Source of the DNA: Hyperoodon ampullatus
Lineage: Eukaryota > Chordata > Mammalia > Artiodactyla > Ziphiidae
Direction: 5' to 3'
Assembly: GCA_949752795.1 (NCBI GenBank)
Contig: CATKHW010000058.1
Coordinates: 62,001 to 126,000 of the forward strand
DNA: 64,000 nt
Shown: positions 37,714 through 51,625 of the stretch, piece by piece
How the letters are laid out: each line of letters starts with the position of its first letter
Position numbering within the stretch: the first letter of the stretch is position 1
The notes under the pieces: generated by a model
The model's input: the letters and a program-made list of their open reading frames with translations, nothing else
Told to the model about the DNA's origin: nothing
The model's database searches: none
Made by a program: the position numbers and the translations under genes

Positions 37714-39452
37714 CTGGGAAATTCTTTGCAATTCCTTCAGGGTCTCTGATGAAGGCTGGAATGACCCTATCTACAACGACAGCTGGATGTGGCATAAGGA
37801 GGGACACTTGGGACTGAGACGATTGGTGAGATTGGGTGAGCAAATGCAGACCCTTTAAAGCAATAATGCATGGCACCCATTCCATGGGTCCGAAATCTCC
37901 AGGTTGAAGGGAATATTACTACAGCTATAACAAGTGCGGGAAACCTAGAGAACGGACACACTGTGAATACGAAAGGTTTCTAAAACTCAACGCATAGTCC
38001 CTCCCCTTGTGCTCCGGTTTGACTTTCCGTCTGCTTTACTATCAACCTCCCAACTTGGAGAGACAGCCCCTTTAACCTCTTGGTTCGCACAGGTTGCCAA
38101 CTTGGCAGAGGATGAAAGGGAAGAGGGAGAACCAATGAGAGAGTAGCTGTTAGGCATTTGGACGGGCACATATCACTGTAATTTCCCGGCAGGAAGAAGA
38201 ATTAACCAAATTCTCAGCCACCCACCGGGAACCAGTATAGGTCCTGAACCAAAATTTTGGACTTGCGGTCAGCTCACCAAAAGCGAGTTGAAAAATGGAG
38301 CTCAGGGGCACAGCAATTCACAAACTGGCCGAGTAATAAAGGACAACTATCGTCCAAAAATCTGTTGAGGGAAGGCAACGAGGCGGACTTGAAAGCGAGG
38401 CAGAATAGCAGGAAACAGATTTCAAGAGGTACGTTGGAATCGCCTTTAAAGCACAGGAAGAGGGGCACAACTTCGACAATGATGCACTTGGCCAAAAAGG
38501 GCGTATGCGTTTTCTCCTGAATATATTCAGGAGAAAACGCATACGCCCTTTTTGGCCAAGCAAGCAAGCGGGCAATGCAAATCTGCACTACAAAGAAGTA
38601 TCACTTCCCACCGGTCAAAAGGGACATCCACAAAATGTGTAAGAACAAGAAAGGCAAGACAGGCCCTGGAGAACAGGGAGCCTTGTTATGCTGATGGGCG
38701 GGATGTAAATTGCCAACTGCCTCTCTGGAGGAGTGCATTCTGTTCCCTAAAACAAGTAAAGAACAGAGCTACAGAGCCAAGGGCACTACCAGTCTAGGGA
38801 ATATACCTTGGGAAAACTGAAAATCAATAAGACAGAGCCACCTCAAAATTTAGGGCTGCACTGCATACAAGGGCCTCAACTTGGATACACCTTAAGTATC
38901 CCAGAAAATATAAACATGGTTCAAAAAATTGTGGTACTTACGTACGATGGAATATCCCTCAGCCATGAAATCAATGTCATAAGACCAGTAGCAGCAAAAT
39001 GGGTGGATTCAGGTACGATGATTCTAAGTGAAATAAGTCACACAGAAAAAGAAACTTATCATAAGATATCACTTATGAAGATCCTGTAAACATGGCTACA
39101 CTTGAACTGAGTTAGGAAAGAGAACAGTGTCTCACATTTAGAAAACACTCTTATACCTGCTTAAGGGGGAAGGAGAGGTGGGGTGATGCATAAAACCAGA
39201 GTTTGATATAAGCACAGGTACCGTTCCAAAAACCAACTATGGAATAGACAAGACCTACACCTTCCTCAGCGAAAGGGACTCAAAACCCCATATTTCCCGC
39301 AGAGGAAAATATCTGACTAGTAAGAATCTTAAAACCTATGTATTGATATGTCTCCGTAAGGGAATCAAGTGTGTCTAGACTGGCATAAACATGGCAGCGA
39401 GAATCAGCTCAAACCCACTATAAAAAGGAATTTCAAAAACAAAACAAAAAAA
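37714..39452 (+). repeat. Satellite monomer M22 (hexamer position 2, copy A)
   Basis: Perfect palindrome 38487-38560. Carries ccgaaatctcc (shared only with M28), ctccccttgtg, ccaacttggcag, ccacctcaaaa and accttcctc. Confidence 0.96.
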
Positions 39453-41191
39453 CTGGGAAATTCTTTGCAATTCCTTCAGGGTCTCTGATGAAGGCTGGAA
39501 TGACCCTATCTACAACGACAGCTGGATGTGGCATAAGGAGGGACACTTGGGACTGAGACGATTGGTGAGATTGGGTGAGCAAATGCAGACCCTTTAAAGC
39601 AATAATGCATGGCACCCATTCCATGGGTCCGAACTCTCCAGGTTGAAGGGAATATTACTACAGCTATAACAAGTGCGGGAAACCTAGAGAACGGACACAC
39701 TGTGAATACGAAAGGTTTCTAAAACTCAACGCATAGTCCCTCTCCTGGTGCTCCGGTTTGACTTTCCGTCTGCTTTACTATCAACCTCCCAACTTGGAGA
39801 GACAGCCCCTTTAACCTCTTGGTTCGCACAGGTTGCCAATTTGGCAGAGGATGAAAGGGAAGAGGGAGAACCAATGAGAGAGTAGCTGTTAGGCATTTGG
39901 ACGGGCACATATCACTGTAATTTCCCGGCAGGAAGAAGAATTAACCAAATTCTCAGCCACCCACCGGGAACCAGTATAGGTCCTGAACCAAAAGTTTGGA
40001 CTTGCGGTCAGCTCACCAAAAGCGAGTTGAAAAATGGAGCTCAGGGGCACAGCAATTCACAAACTGGCCGAGTAATAAAGGACAACTATCGTCCAAAAAT
40101 CTGTTGAGGGAAGGCAACGAGGCGGACTTGAAAGCGAGGCAGAATAGCAGGAAACAGATTTCAAGAGGTATGTTGGAATCGCCTTTAAAGCACAGGAAGA
40201 GGGGCACAACTTCGACAATGATGCACTTGGCCAAAACGGGCGTATGCGTTTTCTCCTGAATATATTCAGGAGAAAACGCATACGCCCTTTTTGGCCAAGC
40301 AAGCAAGCGGGCAATGCAAATCTGCACTACAAAGAAGTATCACTTCCCACCGGTCAAAAGGGACATCCACAAAATGTGTAAGAACAAGAAAGGCAAGACA
40401 GGCCCTGGAGAACAGGGAGCCTTGTTATGCTGATGGGCGGGATGTAAATTGCCAACTGCCTCTCTGGAGGAGTGCATTCTGTTCCCTAAAACAAGTAAAG
40501 AACAGAGCTACAGAGCCAAGGGCACTACCAGTCTAGGGAATATACCTTGGGAAAACTGAAAATCAATAAGACAGAGCCACCCCAAAATTTAGGGCTGCAC
40601 TGCATACAAGGACCTCAACTTGGATACACCTTAAGTATCCCAGAAAATATAAACATGGTTCAAAAAATTGTGGTACTTACGTACGATGGAATATCCCTCA
40701 GCCATGAAATCAATGTCATAAGACCAGTAGCAGCAAAATGGGTGGATTCAGGTACGATGATTCTAAGTGAAATAAGTCACACAGAAAAAGAAACTTATCA
40801 TAAGATATCACTTATGAAGATCCTGTAAACATGGCTACACTTGAACTGAGTTAGGAAAGAGAACAGTGTCTCACATTTAGAAAACACTCTTATACCTGCT
40901 TAAGGGGGAAGGAGAGGTGGGGTGATGCATAAAACCAGAGTTTGATATAAGCACAGGTACCGTTCCAAAAACCAACTATGGAATAGACAAGACCTACACC
41001 GTCCTCAGCGAAAGGGACTCAAAACCCCATATTTCCCGCAGAGGAAAATATCTGACTAGTAAGAATCTTAAAACCTATGTATTGATATGTCTCCATAAGG
41101 GAATCAAGTGTGTCTAGACTGGCATAAACATGGCAGCGAGAATCAGCTCAAACCCACTATAAAAAGGAATTTCAAAAACAAAACAAAAAAA
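39453..41191 (+). repeat. Satellite monomer M23 (hexamer position 3, copy A)
   Basis: Palindrome 40226-40299 has aaaacggg in the left arm. ggtatgttgg near 40168 is shared only with M29. Otherwise of the M1/M20 type. Confidence 0.96.
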
Positions 41192-42930
41192 CTGGGAAAT
41201 TCTTTACAATTCCTTCAAGGTCTCTGATGAAAGCTGGAATGACCCTATCTACAACGACAGCTGGATGTGGCATAAGGAGGGACACTTGGGACTGAGACGA
41301 TTGGTGAGATTGGGTGAGCAAATGCAGACACTTTAAAGCAATAATGCATGGCACCCATTCCATGGGTCTGAACTCTCCAGGTTGAAGGGAATGTTACTAC
41401 AGCTATAACATGTGCGGGAAACCTAGAGAACGGAAACACTGTGAATACGAAAGGTTTCTAAAACTCAACGAATAGTCCCACCCCTGGTGCTCCGGTTTGA
41501 CTTTCGGTCTGCTTTACTATCAACCTCCCAACTTGGAGAGACAGCCCCTTTAACCTCTTGGTTCGCACAGGTTGCCAACTTGGCAGAGGATGAAAGGGAA
41601 GAGGGAGAACCAATGAGAGAGTAGCTGTTAGGCATTTGGACGGGCACATATCACTGTTATTTCCCGGCAGGAAGAAGAATTAACCAAATTCTCAGCCACC
41701 CACCGGGAACCAGTATAGGTCCTGAACCAAAATTTTGGACTTGCGGTCAGCTCACCAAAAGCGAGTTGAAAAATGGAGCTCAGGGGCACAGCAATTCACA
41801 AACTGGCCGAGTAATAAAGGACAACTATCGTCCAAAAATCTGTTGAGGGAAGGCAACGAGGCGGACTTGAAAGCGAGGCAGAATAGCAGGAAACAGATTT
41901 CAAGAGGTACGTTGGAATCGCCTTTAAAGCACAGGAAGAGGGGCACAACTTCGACAATGATGCACTTGGCCAAAAAGGGCGTATGCGTTTTCTCCTGAAT
42001 ATATTCAGGAGAAAACGCATACGCCCTTTTTGGCCAAGCAAGCAAGCGGGCAATGCAAATCTGCACTACAAAGAAGTATCACTTCCCACCGGTCAAAAGG
42101 GACATCCACAAAATGTGTAAGAACAAGAAAGGCAAGACAGGCCCTGGAGAACACGGAGCCTTGTTATGCTGATGGGCGGGATGTAAATTGCCAACTGCCT
42201 CTCTGGAGGAGTGCATTCTGTTCCCTAAAACAAGTAAAGAACAGAGCTACAGAGCCAAGGGCACTACCAGTCTAGGGAATATACCTTGGGAAAACTGAAA
42301 ATCAATAAGACAGAGCCACCCCAAAATTTAGGGCTGCACTGCCTACAAGGACCTCAACTTGGATACACCTTAAGTATCCCAGAAAATATAAACATGGTTC
42401 AAAAAATTGTGGTACTTACGTACGATGGAATATCCCTCAGCCATGAAATCAATGTCATAAGACCAGTAGCAGCAAAATGGGTGGATTCAGGTACGATGAT
42501 TCTAAGTGAAATAAGTCACACAGAAAAAGAAACTTATCATAAGATATCACTTATGAAGATCCTGTAAACATGGCTACACTTGAAGTGAGTTAGGAAAGAG
42601 AACAGTGTCTCACATTTAGAAAACACTCTTATACCTGCTTAAGGGAGAAGGAGAGGTGGGGTGATGCATAAAACCAGAGTTTGATATAAGCACAGGTACC
42701 GTTCCAAAAACCAACTATGGAATAGACAAGACCTACACCATCCTCAGCGAAAGGGACTCAAAACCCCATATTTCCCGCAGAGGAAAATATCTGACTAGTA
42801 AGAATCTTAAAACCTATGTATTGATATGTCTCCGTAAGGGAATCAAGTGTGTCTAGACTGGCATAAACATGGCAGCGAGAATCAGCTCAAACCCACTATA
42901 AAAAGGAATTTCAAAAACAAAACAAAAAAA
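41192..42930 (+). repeat. Satellite monomer M24 (hexamer position 4, copy A)
   Basis: Perfect palindrome 41965-42038. A run of variants is found only here and in M30: ctttcggtct (41501), ctgttattt, aacacggag, gaagtgag and accatcctc. Confidence 0.96.
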
Positions 42931-44669
42931 CTGGGAAATTCTTTGCAATTCCTTCAGGGTCTCTGATGAAGGCTGGAATGACCCTATCTACAACGACAGC
43001 TGGATGTGGCATAAGGAGGGACACTTGGGACTGAGACGATTGGTGAGATTGGGTGAGCAAATGCAGACCCTTTAAAGCAATAATGCATGGCACCCATTCC
43101 ATGGGTCCGAACTCTCCAGGTTGAAGGGAATATTACTACAGCTATAACAAGTGCGGGAAACCTAGAGAACGGACACACTGTGAATACGAAAGGTTTCTAA
43201 AACTCAACGCATAGTCCCTCTCCTGGTGCTCCGGTTTGACTTTCCGTCTGCTATACTATCAACCTCCCAACTTGGAGAGACAGCCCCTTTAACCTCTTGG
43301 TTCGCACAGGTTGCCAATTTGGCAGAGGATGAAAGGGAAGAGGGAGAACCAATGAGAGAGTAGCTGTTAGGCATTTGGACGGGCACATATCACTGTAATT
43401 TCCCGGCAGGAAGAAGAATTAACCAAATTCTCAGCCACCCACCGGGAACCAGTATAGGTCCTGAACCAAAAGTTTGGAATTGCGGTCAGCTCACCAAAAG
43501 CGAGTTGAAAAATGGAGCTCAGGGGCACAGCAATTCACAAACTGGCCGAGTAATAAAGGACAACTATCGTCCAAAAATCTGTTGAGGGAAGGCAACGAGG
43601 CGGACTTGAAAGCGAGGCAGAATAGCAGGAAACAGATTTCAAGAGGTACGTTGGAATCGCCTTTAAAGCACAGGAAGAGGGGCACAACTTCGACAATGAT
43701 GCACTTGGCCAAAAAGGGCGTATGCGTTTTCTCCTGAATATATTCAGGAGAAAACGCATACGCCCTTTTTGGCCAAGCAAGCAAGCGGGCAATGCAAATC
43801 TGCACTACAAAGAAGTATCACTTCCCACCGGTCAAAAGGGACATCCACAAAATGTGTAAGAACAAGAAAGGCAAGACAGGCCCTGGAGAACAGGGAGCCT
43901 TGTTATGCTGATGGGCGGGATGTAAATTGCCAACTGCCTCTCTGGAGGAGTGCATTCTGTTCCCTAAAACAAGTAAAGAACAGAGCTACAGAGCCAAGGG
44001 CACTACCAGTCTAGGGAATATACCTTGGGAAAACTGAAAATCAATAAGACAGAGCCACCCCAAAATTTAGGGCTGCACTGCATACAAGGACCTCAACTTG
44101 GATACACCTTAAGTATCCCAGAAAATATAAACATGGTTCAAAAAATTGTGGTACTTACGTACGATGGAATATCCCTCAGCCATGAAATCAATGTCATAAG
44201 ACCAGTAGCAGCAAAATGGGTGGATTCAGGTACGATGATTCTAAGTGAAATAAGTCACACAGAAAAAGAAACTTATCATAAGATATCACTTATGAAGATC
44301 CTGTAAACATGGCTACACTTGAACTGAGTTAGGAAAGAGAACAGTGTCTCACATTTAGAAAACACTCTTATACCTGCTTAAGGGGGAAGGAGAGGTGGGG
44401 TGATGCATAAAACCAGAGTTTGATATAAGCACAGGTACCGTTCCAAAAACCAACTATGGAATAGACAAGACCTACACCGTCCTCAGCGAAAGGGACTCAA
44501 AACCCCATATTTCCCGCAGAGGAAAATATCTGACTAGTAAGAATCTTAAAACCTATGTATTGATATGTCTCCGTAAGGGAATCAAGTGTGTCTAGACTGG
44601 CATAAACATGGCAGCGAGAATCAGCTCAAACCCACTATAAAAAGGAATTTCAAAAACAAAACAAAAAAA
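42931..44669 (+). repeat. Satellite monomer M25 (hexamer position 5, copy A)
   Basis: Perfect palindrome 43704-43777. ctgctatac begins here and continues through M26, M31, M32 and M33. tttggaattgcgg is shared only with M31. Confidence 0.96.
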
Positions 44670-46408
44670 CTGGGAAATTCTTTACAATTCCTTCAGGGTC
44701 TCTGATGAAGGCTGGAATGACCCTATCTACAACGACAGCTGGATGTGGCATAAGGAGGGACACTTGGGACTGAGACGATTGGTGAGATTGGGTGAGCAAA
44801 TGCAGACCCTTTAAAGCAATAATGCATGGCACCCATTCCATGGGTCCGAACTCTCCAGGTTGAAGGGAATATTACTACAGCTATAACAAGTGCGGGAAAC
44901 CTAGAGAACGGACACACTGTGAATACAAAAGGTTTCTAAAACTCAACGCATAGTCCCTCTCCTGGTGCTCCGGTTTGACTTTCCGTCTGCTATACTATCA
45001 ACCTCCCAACTTGGAGAGACAGCCCCTTTAACCTCTTGGTTCGCACAGGTTGCCAATTTGGCAGAGGATGAAAGGGAAGAGGGAGAACCAATGAGAGAGT
45101 AGCTGTTAGGCATTTGGACGGGCACATATCACTGTAATTTCCCGGCAGGAAGAAGAATTAACCAAATTCTCAGCCACCCACCGGGAACCAGTATAGGTCC
45201 TGAACCAAAAGTTTGGACTTGCGGTCAGCTCACCAAAAGCGAGTTGAAAAATGGAGCTCAGGGGCACAGCAATTCACAAACTGGCCGAGTAATAAAGGAC
45301 AACTATCATCCAAAAATCTGTTGAGGGAAGGCAACGAGGCGGACTTGAAAGCGAGGCAGAATAGCAGGAAACAGATTTCAAGAGGTACGTTGGAATCGCC
45401 TTTAAAGCACAGGAAGAGGGGCACAACTTCGACAATGATGCACTTGGCCAAAAAGGGCGTATGCGTTTTCTCCTGAATATATTCAGGAAAAAACGCATAC
45501 GCCCTTTTTGGCCAAGCAAGCAAGCGGGCAATGCAAATCTGCACTGCAAAGAAGTATCACTTCCCACCGGTCAAAAGGGACATCCACAAAATGTGTAAGA
45601 ACAAGAAAGGCAAGACAGGCCCTGGAGAACAGGGAGCCTTGTTATGCTGATGGGTGGGATGTAAATTGCCAACTGCCTCTCTGGAGGAGTGCATTCTGTT
45701 CCCTAAAACAAGTAAAGAACAGAGCTACAGAGCCAAGGGCACTACCAGTCTAGGGAATATACCTTGGGAAAACTGAAAATCAATAAGACAGAGCCACCCC
45801 AAAATTTAGGGCTGCACTGCATACAAGGACCTCAACTTGGATACACCTTAAGTATCCCAGAAAATATAAACATGGTTCAAAAAATTGTGGTACTTACGTA
45901 CGATGGAATATCCCTCAGCCATGAAATCAATGTCATAAGACCAGTAGCAGCAAAATGGGTGGATTCAGGTACGATGATTCTAAGTGAAATAAGTCACACA
46001 GAAAAAGAAACTTATCATAAGATATCACTTATGAAGATCCTGTAAACATGGCTACACTTGAAATGAGTTAGGAAAGAGAACAGTGTCTCACATTTAGAAA
46101 ACACTCTTATACCAGCTTAAGGGGGAAGGAGAGGTGGGGTGATGCATAAAACCAGAGTTTGATATAAGCACAGGTACCGTTCCAAAAACCAACTATGGAA
46201 TAGACAAGACCTACACCGTCCTCAGCGAAAGGGACTCAAAACCCCATATTTCCCGCAGAGGAAAATATCTGACTAGTAAGAATCTTAAAACCTATGTATT
46301 GATATGTCTCCATAAGGGAATCAAGTGTGTCTAGACTGGCATAAACATGGCAGCGAGAATCAGCTCAAACCCACTATAAAAAGGAATTTCAAAAACAAAA
46401 CAAAAAAA
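44670..46408 (+). repeat. Satellite monomer M26 (hexamer position 6, copy A)
   Basis: Palindrome 45443-45516 has aggaaaaaac in the right arm. aatacaaaagg, aactatcatcc, gcactgcaaag and gggtggg are shared only with M32. Confidence 0.96.
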
Positions 46409-48147
46409 CTGGGAAATTCTTTACAATTCCTTCAAGGTCTCTGATGAAAGCTGGAATGACCCTATCTACAACGACAGCTGGATGTGGCATAAGGAGGGAC
46501 ACTTGGGACTGAGACGATTGGTGAGATTGGGTGAGCAAATGCAGACACTTTAAAGCAATAATGCATGGCACCCATTCCATGGGTCTGAACTCTCCAGGTT
46601 GAAGGGAATGTTACTACAGCTATAACATGTGCGGGAAACCTAGAGAACGGAAACACTGTGAATACGAAAGGTTTCTAAAACTCAACGAATAGTCCCACCC
46701 CTGGTGCTCCGGTTTGACTTTCCGTCTGCTTTACTATCAACCTCCCAACTTGGAGAGACAGCCCCTTTAACCTCTTGGTTCGCACAGGTTGCCAATTTGG
46801 CAGTGGATGAAAGGGAAGAGGGAGAACCAATGAGAGAGTAGCTGTTAGGCATTTGGACGGGCACATATCACTGTAATTTCCCGGCAGGAAGAAGAATTAA
46901 CCAAATTCTCAGCCACCCACCGGGAACCAGTATAGGTCCTGAACCAAAATTTTGGACTTGCGGTCAGCTCACCAAAAACGAGTTGAAAAATGGAGCTCAG
47001 GGGCACAGCAATTCACAAACTGGCCGAGTAATAAAGGACAACTATCGTCCAAAAATCTGTTGAGGGAAGGCAACGAGGCGGACTTGAAAGCGAGGCAGAA
47101 TAGCAGGAAACAGATTTCAAGAGGTACGTTGGAATCGCCTTTAAAGCACAGGAAGAGGGGCACAACTTCCACAATGATGCACTTGGCCAAAAAGGGCGTA
47201 TGCGTTTTCTCCTGAATATAATCAGGAGAAAACGCATACGCCCTTTTTGGCCAAGCAAGCAAGCGGGCAATGCAAATCTGCACTACAAAGAAGTATCACT
47301 TCCCACCGGTCAAAAGGGACATCCACAAAATGTGTAAGAACAAGAAAGGCAAGACAGGCCCTGGAGAACAGGGAGCCTTGTTATGCTGATGGGCGGGATG
47401 TAAATTGCCAACTGCCTCTCTGGAGGAGTGCATTCTGTTCCCTAAAACAAGTAAAGAACAGAGCTACAGAGCCAAGGGCACTACCAGTCTAGGGAATATA
47501 CCTTGGGAAAACTGAAAATCAATAAGACAGAGCCACCTCAAAATTTAGGGCTGCACTGCATACAAGGGCCTCAACTTGGATACACCTTAAGTATCCCAGA
47601 AAATATAAACATGGTTCAAAAAATTGTGGTACTTACGTACGATGGAATATCCCTCAGCCATGAAATCAATGTCATAAGACCAGTAGCAGCAAAATGGGTG
47701 GATTCAGGTACGATGATTCTAAGTGAAATAAGTCACACAGAAAAAGAAACTTATCATAAGATATCACTTATGAAGATCCTGTAAACATGGCTACACTTGA
47801 ACTGAGTTAGGAAAGAGAACAGTGTCTCACATTTAGAAAACACTCTTATACCTGCTTAAGGGGGAAGGAGAGGTGGGGTGATGCATAAAACCAGAGTTTG
47901 ATATAAGCACAGGTACCGTTCCAAAAACCAACTATGGAATAGACAAGACCTACACCTTCCTCAGCGAAAGGGACTCAAAACCCCATATTTCCCGCAGAGG
48001 AAAATATCTGACTAGTAAGAATCTTAAAACCTATGTATTGATATGTCTCCGTAAGGGAATCAAGTGTGTCTAGACTGGCATAAACATGGCAGCGAGAATC
48101 AGCTCAAACCCACTATAAAAAGGAATTTCAAAAACAAAACAAAAAAA
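46409..48147 (+). repeat. Satellite monomer M27 (hexamer position 1, copy B)
   Basis: Copy of M21 at +10,434 bp, with palindrome 47182-47255 bearing the same central gaatataatc change. No difference seen. Confidence 0.96.
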
Positions 48148-49886
48148 CTGGGAAATTCTTTGCAATTCCTTCAGGGTCTCTGATGAAGGCTGGAATGACC
48201 CTATCTACAACGACAGCTGGATGTGGCATAAGGAGGGACACTTGGGACTGAGACGATTGGTGAGATTGGGTGAGCAAATGCAGACCCTTTAAAGCAATAA
48301 TGCATGGCACCCATTCCATGGGTCCGAAATCTCCAGGTTGAAGGGAATATTACTACAGCTATAACAAGTGCGGGAAACCTAGAGAACGGACACACTGTGA
48401 ATACGAAAGGTTTCTAAAACTCAACGCATAGTCCCTCCCCTTGTGCTCCGGTTTGACTTTCCGTCTGCTTTACTATCAACCTCCCAACTTGGAGAGACAG
48501 CCCCTTTAACCTCTTGGTTCGCACAGGTTGCCAACTTGGCAGAGGATGAAAGGGAAGAGGGAGAACCAATGAGAGAGTAGCTGTTAGGCATTTGGACGGG
48601 CACATATCACTGTAATTTCCCGGCAGGAAGAAGAATTAACCAAATTCTCAGCCACCCACCGGGAACCAGTATAGGTCCTGAACCAAAATTTTGGACTTGC
48701 GGTCAGCTCACCAAAAGCGAGTTGAAAAATGGAGCTCAGGGGCACAGCAATTCACAAACTGGCCGAGTAATAAAGGACAACTATCGTCCAAAAATCTGTT
48801 GAGGGAAGGCAACGAGGCGGACTTGAAAGCGAGGCAGAATAGCAGGAAACAGATTTCAAGAGGTACGTTGGAATCGCCTTTAAAGCACAGGAAGAGGGGC
48901 ACAACTTCGACAATGATGCACTTGGCCAAAAAGGGCGTATGCGTTTTCTCCTGAATATATTCAGGAGAAAACGCATACGCCCTTTTTGGCCAAGCAAGCA
49001 AGCGGGCAATGCAAATCTGCACTACAAAGAAGTATCACTTCCCACCGGTCAAAAGGGACATCCACAAAATGTGTAAGAACAAGAAAGGCAAGACAGGCCC
49101 TGGAGAACAGGGAGCCTTGTTATGCTGATGGGCGGGATGTAAATTGCCAACTGCCTCTCTGGAGGAGTGCATTCTGTTCCCTAAAACAAGTAAAGAACAG
49201 AGCTACAGAGCCAAGGGCACTACCAGTCTAGGGAATATACCTTGGGAAAACTGAAAATCAATAAGACAGAGCCACCTCAAAATTTAGGGCTGCACTGCAT
49301 ACAAGGGCCTCAACTTGGATACACCTTAAGTATCCCAGAAAATATAAACATGGTTCAAAAAATTGTGGTACTTACGTACGATGGAATATCCCTCAGCCAT
49401 GAAATCAATGTCATAAGACCAGTAGCAGCAAAATGGGTGGATTCAGGTACGATGATTCTAAGTGAAATAAGTCACACAGAAAAAGAAACTTATCATAAGA
49501 TATCACTTATGAAGATCCTGTAAACATGGCTACACTTGAACTGAGTTAGGAAAGAGAACAGTGTCTCACATTTAGAAAACACTCTTATACCTGCTTAAGG
49601 GGGAAGGAGAGGTGGGGTGATGCATAAAACCAGAGTTTGATATAAGCACAGGTACCGTTCCAAAAACCAACTATGGAATAGACAAGACCTACACCTTCCT
49701 CAGCGAAAGGGACTCAAAACCCCATATTTCCCGCAGAGGAAAATATCTGACTAGTAAGAATCTTAAAACCTATGTATTGATATGTCTCCGTAAGGGAATC
49801 AAGTGTGTCTAGACTGGCATAAACATGGCAGCGAGAATCAGCTCAAACCCACTATAAAAAGGAATTTCAAAAACAAAACAAAAAAA
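48148..49886 (+). repeat. Satellite monomer M28 (hexamer position 2, copy B)
   Basis: Copy of M22 at +10,434 bp, with perfect palindrome 48921-48994 and the otherwise unique ccgaaatctcc. Confidence 0.96.
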
Positions 49887-51625
49887 CTGGGAAATTCTTT
49901 GCAATTCCTTCAGGGTCTCTGATGAAGGCTGGAATGACCCTATCTACAACGACAGCTGGATGTGGCATAAGGAGGGACACTTGGGACTGAGACGATTGGT
50001 GAGATTGGGTGAGCAAATGCAGACCCTTTAAAGCAATAATGCATGGCACCCATTCCATGGGTCCGAACTCTCCAGGTTGAAGGGAATATTACTACAGCTA
50101 TAACAAGTGCGGGAAACCTAGAGAACGGACACACTGTGAATACGAAAGGTTTCTAAAACTCAACGCATAGTCCCTCTCCTGGTGCTCCGGTTTGACTTTC
50201 CGTCTGCTTTACTATCAACCTCCCAACTTGGAGAGACAGCCCCTTTAACCTCTTGGTTCGCACAGGTTGCCAATTTGGCAGAGGATGAAAGGGAAGAGGG
50301 AGAACCAATGAGAGAGTAGCTGTTAGGCATTTGGACGGGCACATATCACTGTAATTTCCCGGCAGGAAGAAGAATTAACCAAATTCTCAGCCACCCACCG
50401 GGAACCAGTATAGGTCCTGAACCAAAAGTTTGGACTTGCGGTCAGCTCACCAAAAGCGAGTTGAAAAATGGAGCTCAGGGGCACAGCAATTCACAAACTG
50501 GCCGAGTAATAAAGGACAACTATCGTCCAAAAATCTGTTGAGGGAAGGCAACGAGGCGGACTTGAAAGCGAGGCAGAATAGCAGGAAACAGATTTCAAGA
50601 GGTATGTTGGAATCGCCTTTAAAGCACAGGAAGAGGGGCACAACTTCGACAATGATGCACTTGGCCAAAACGGGCGTATGCGTTTTCTCCTGAATATATT
50701 CAGGAGAAAACGCATACGCCCTTTTTGGCCAAGCAAGCAAGCGGGCAATGCAAATCTGCACTACAAAGAAGTATCACTTCCCACCGGTCAAAAGGGACAT
50801 CCACAAAATGTGTAAGAACAAGAAAGGCAAGACAGGCCCTGGAGAACAGGGAGCCTTGTTATGCTGATGGGCGGGATGTAAATTGCCAACTGCCTCTCTG
50901 GAGGAGTGCATTCTGTTCCCTAAAACAAGTAAAGAACAGAGCTACAGAGCCAAGGGCACTACCAGTCTAGGGAATATACCTTGGGAAAACTGAAAATCAA
51001 TAAGACAGAGCCACCCCAAAATTTAGGGCTGCACTGCATACAAGGACCTCAACTTGGATACACCTTAAGTATCCCAGAAAATATAAACATGGTTCAAAAA
51101 ATTGTGGTACTTACGTACGATGGAATATCCCTCAGCCATGAAATCAATGTCATAAGACCAGTAGCAGCAAAATGGGTGGATTCAGGTACGATGATTCTAA
51201 GTGAAATAAGTCACACAGAAAAAGAAACTTATCATAAGATATCACTTATGAAGATCCTGTAAACATGGCTACACTTGAACTGAGTTAGGAAAGAGAACAG
51301 TGTCTCACATTTAGAAAACACTCTTATACCTGCTTAAGGGGGAAGGAGAGGTGGGGTGATGCATAAAACCAGAGTTTGATATAAGCACAGGTACCGTTCC
51401 AAAAACCAACTATGGAATAGACAAGACCTACACCGTCCTCAGCGAAAGGGACTCAAAACCCCATATTTCCCGCAGAGGAAAATATCTGACTAGTAAGAAT
51501 CTTAAAACCTATGTATTGATATGTCTCCATAAGGGAATCAAGTGTGTCTAGACTGGCATAAACATGGCAGCGAGAATCAGCTCAAACCCACTATAAAAAG
51601 GAATTTCAAAAACAAAACAAAAAAA
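49887..51625 (+). repeat. Satellite monomer M29 (hexamer position 3, copy B)
   Basis: Copy of M23 at +10,434 bp. Palindrome 50660-50733 has aaaacggg; ggtatgttgg is retained. Confidence 0.96.
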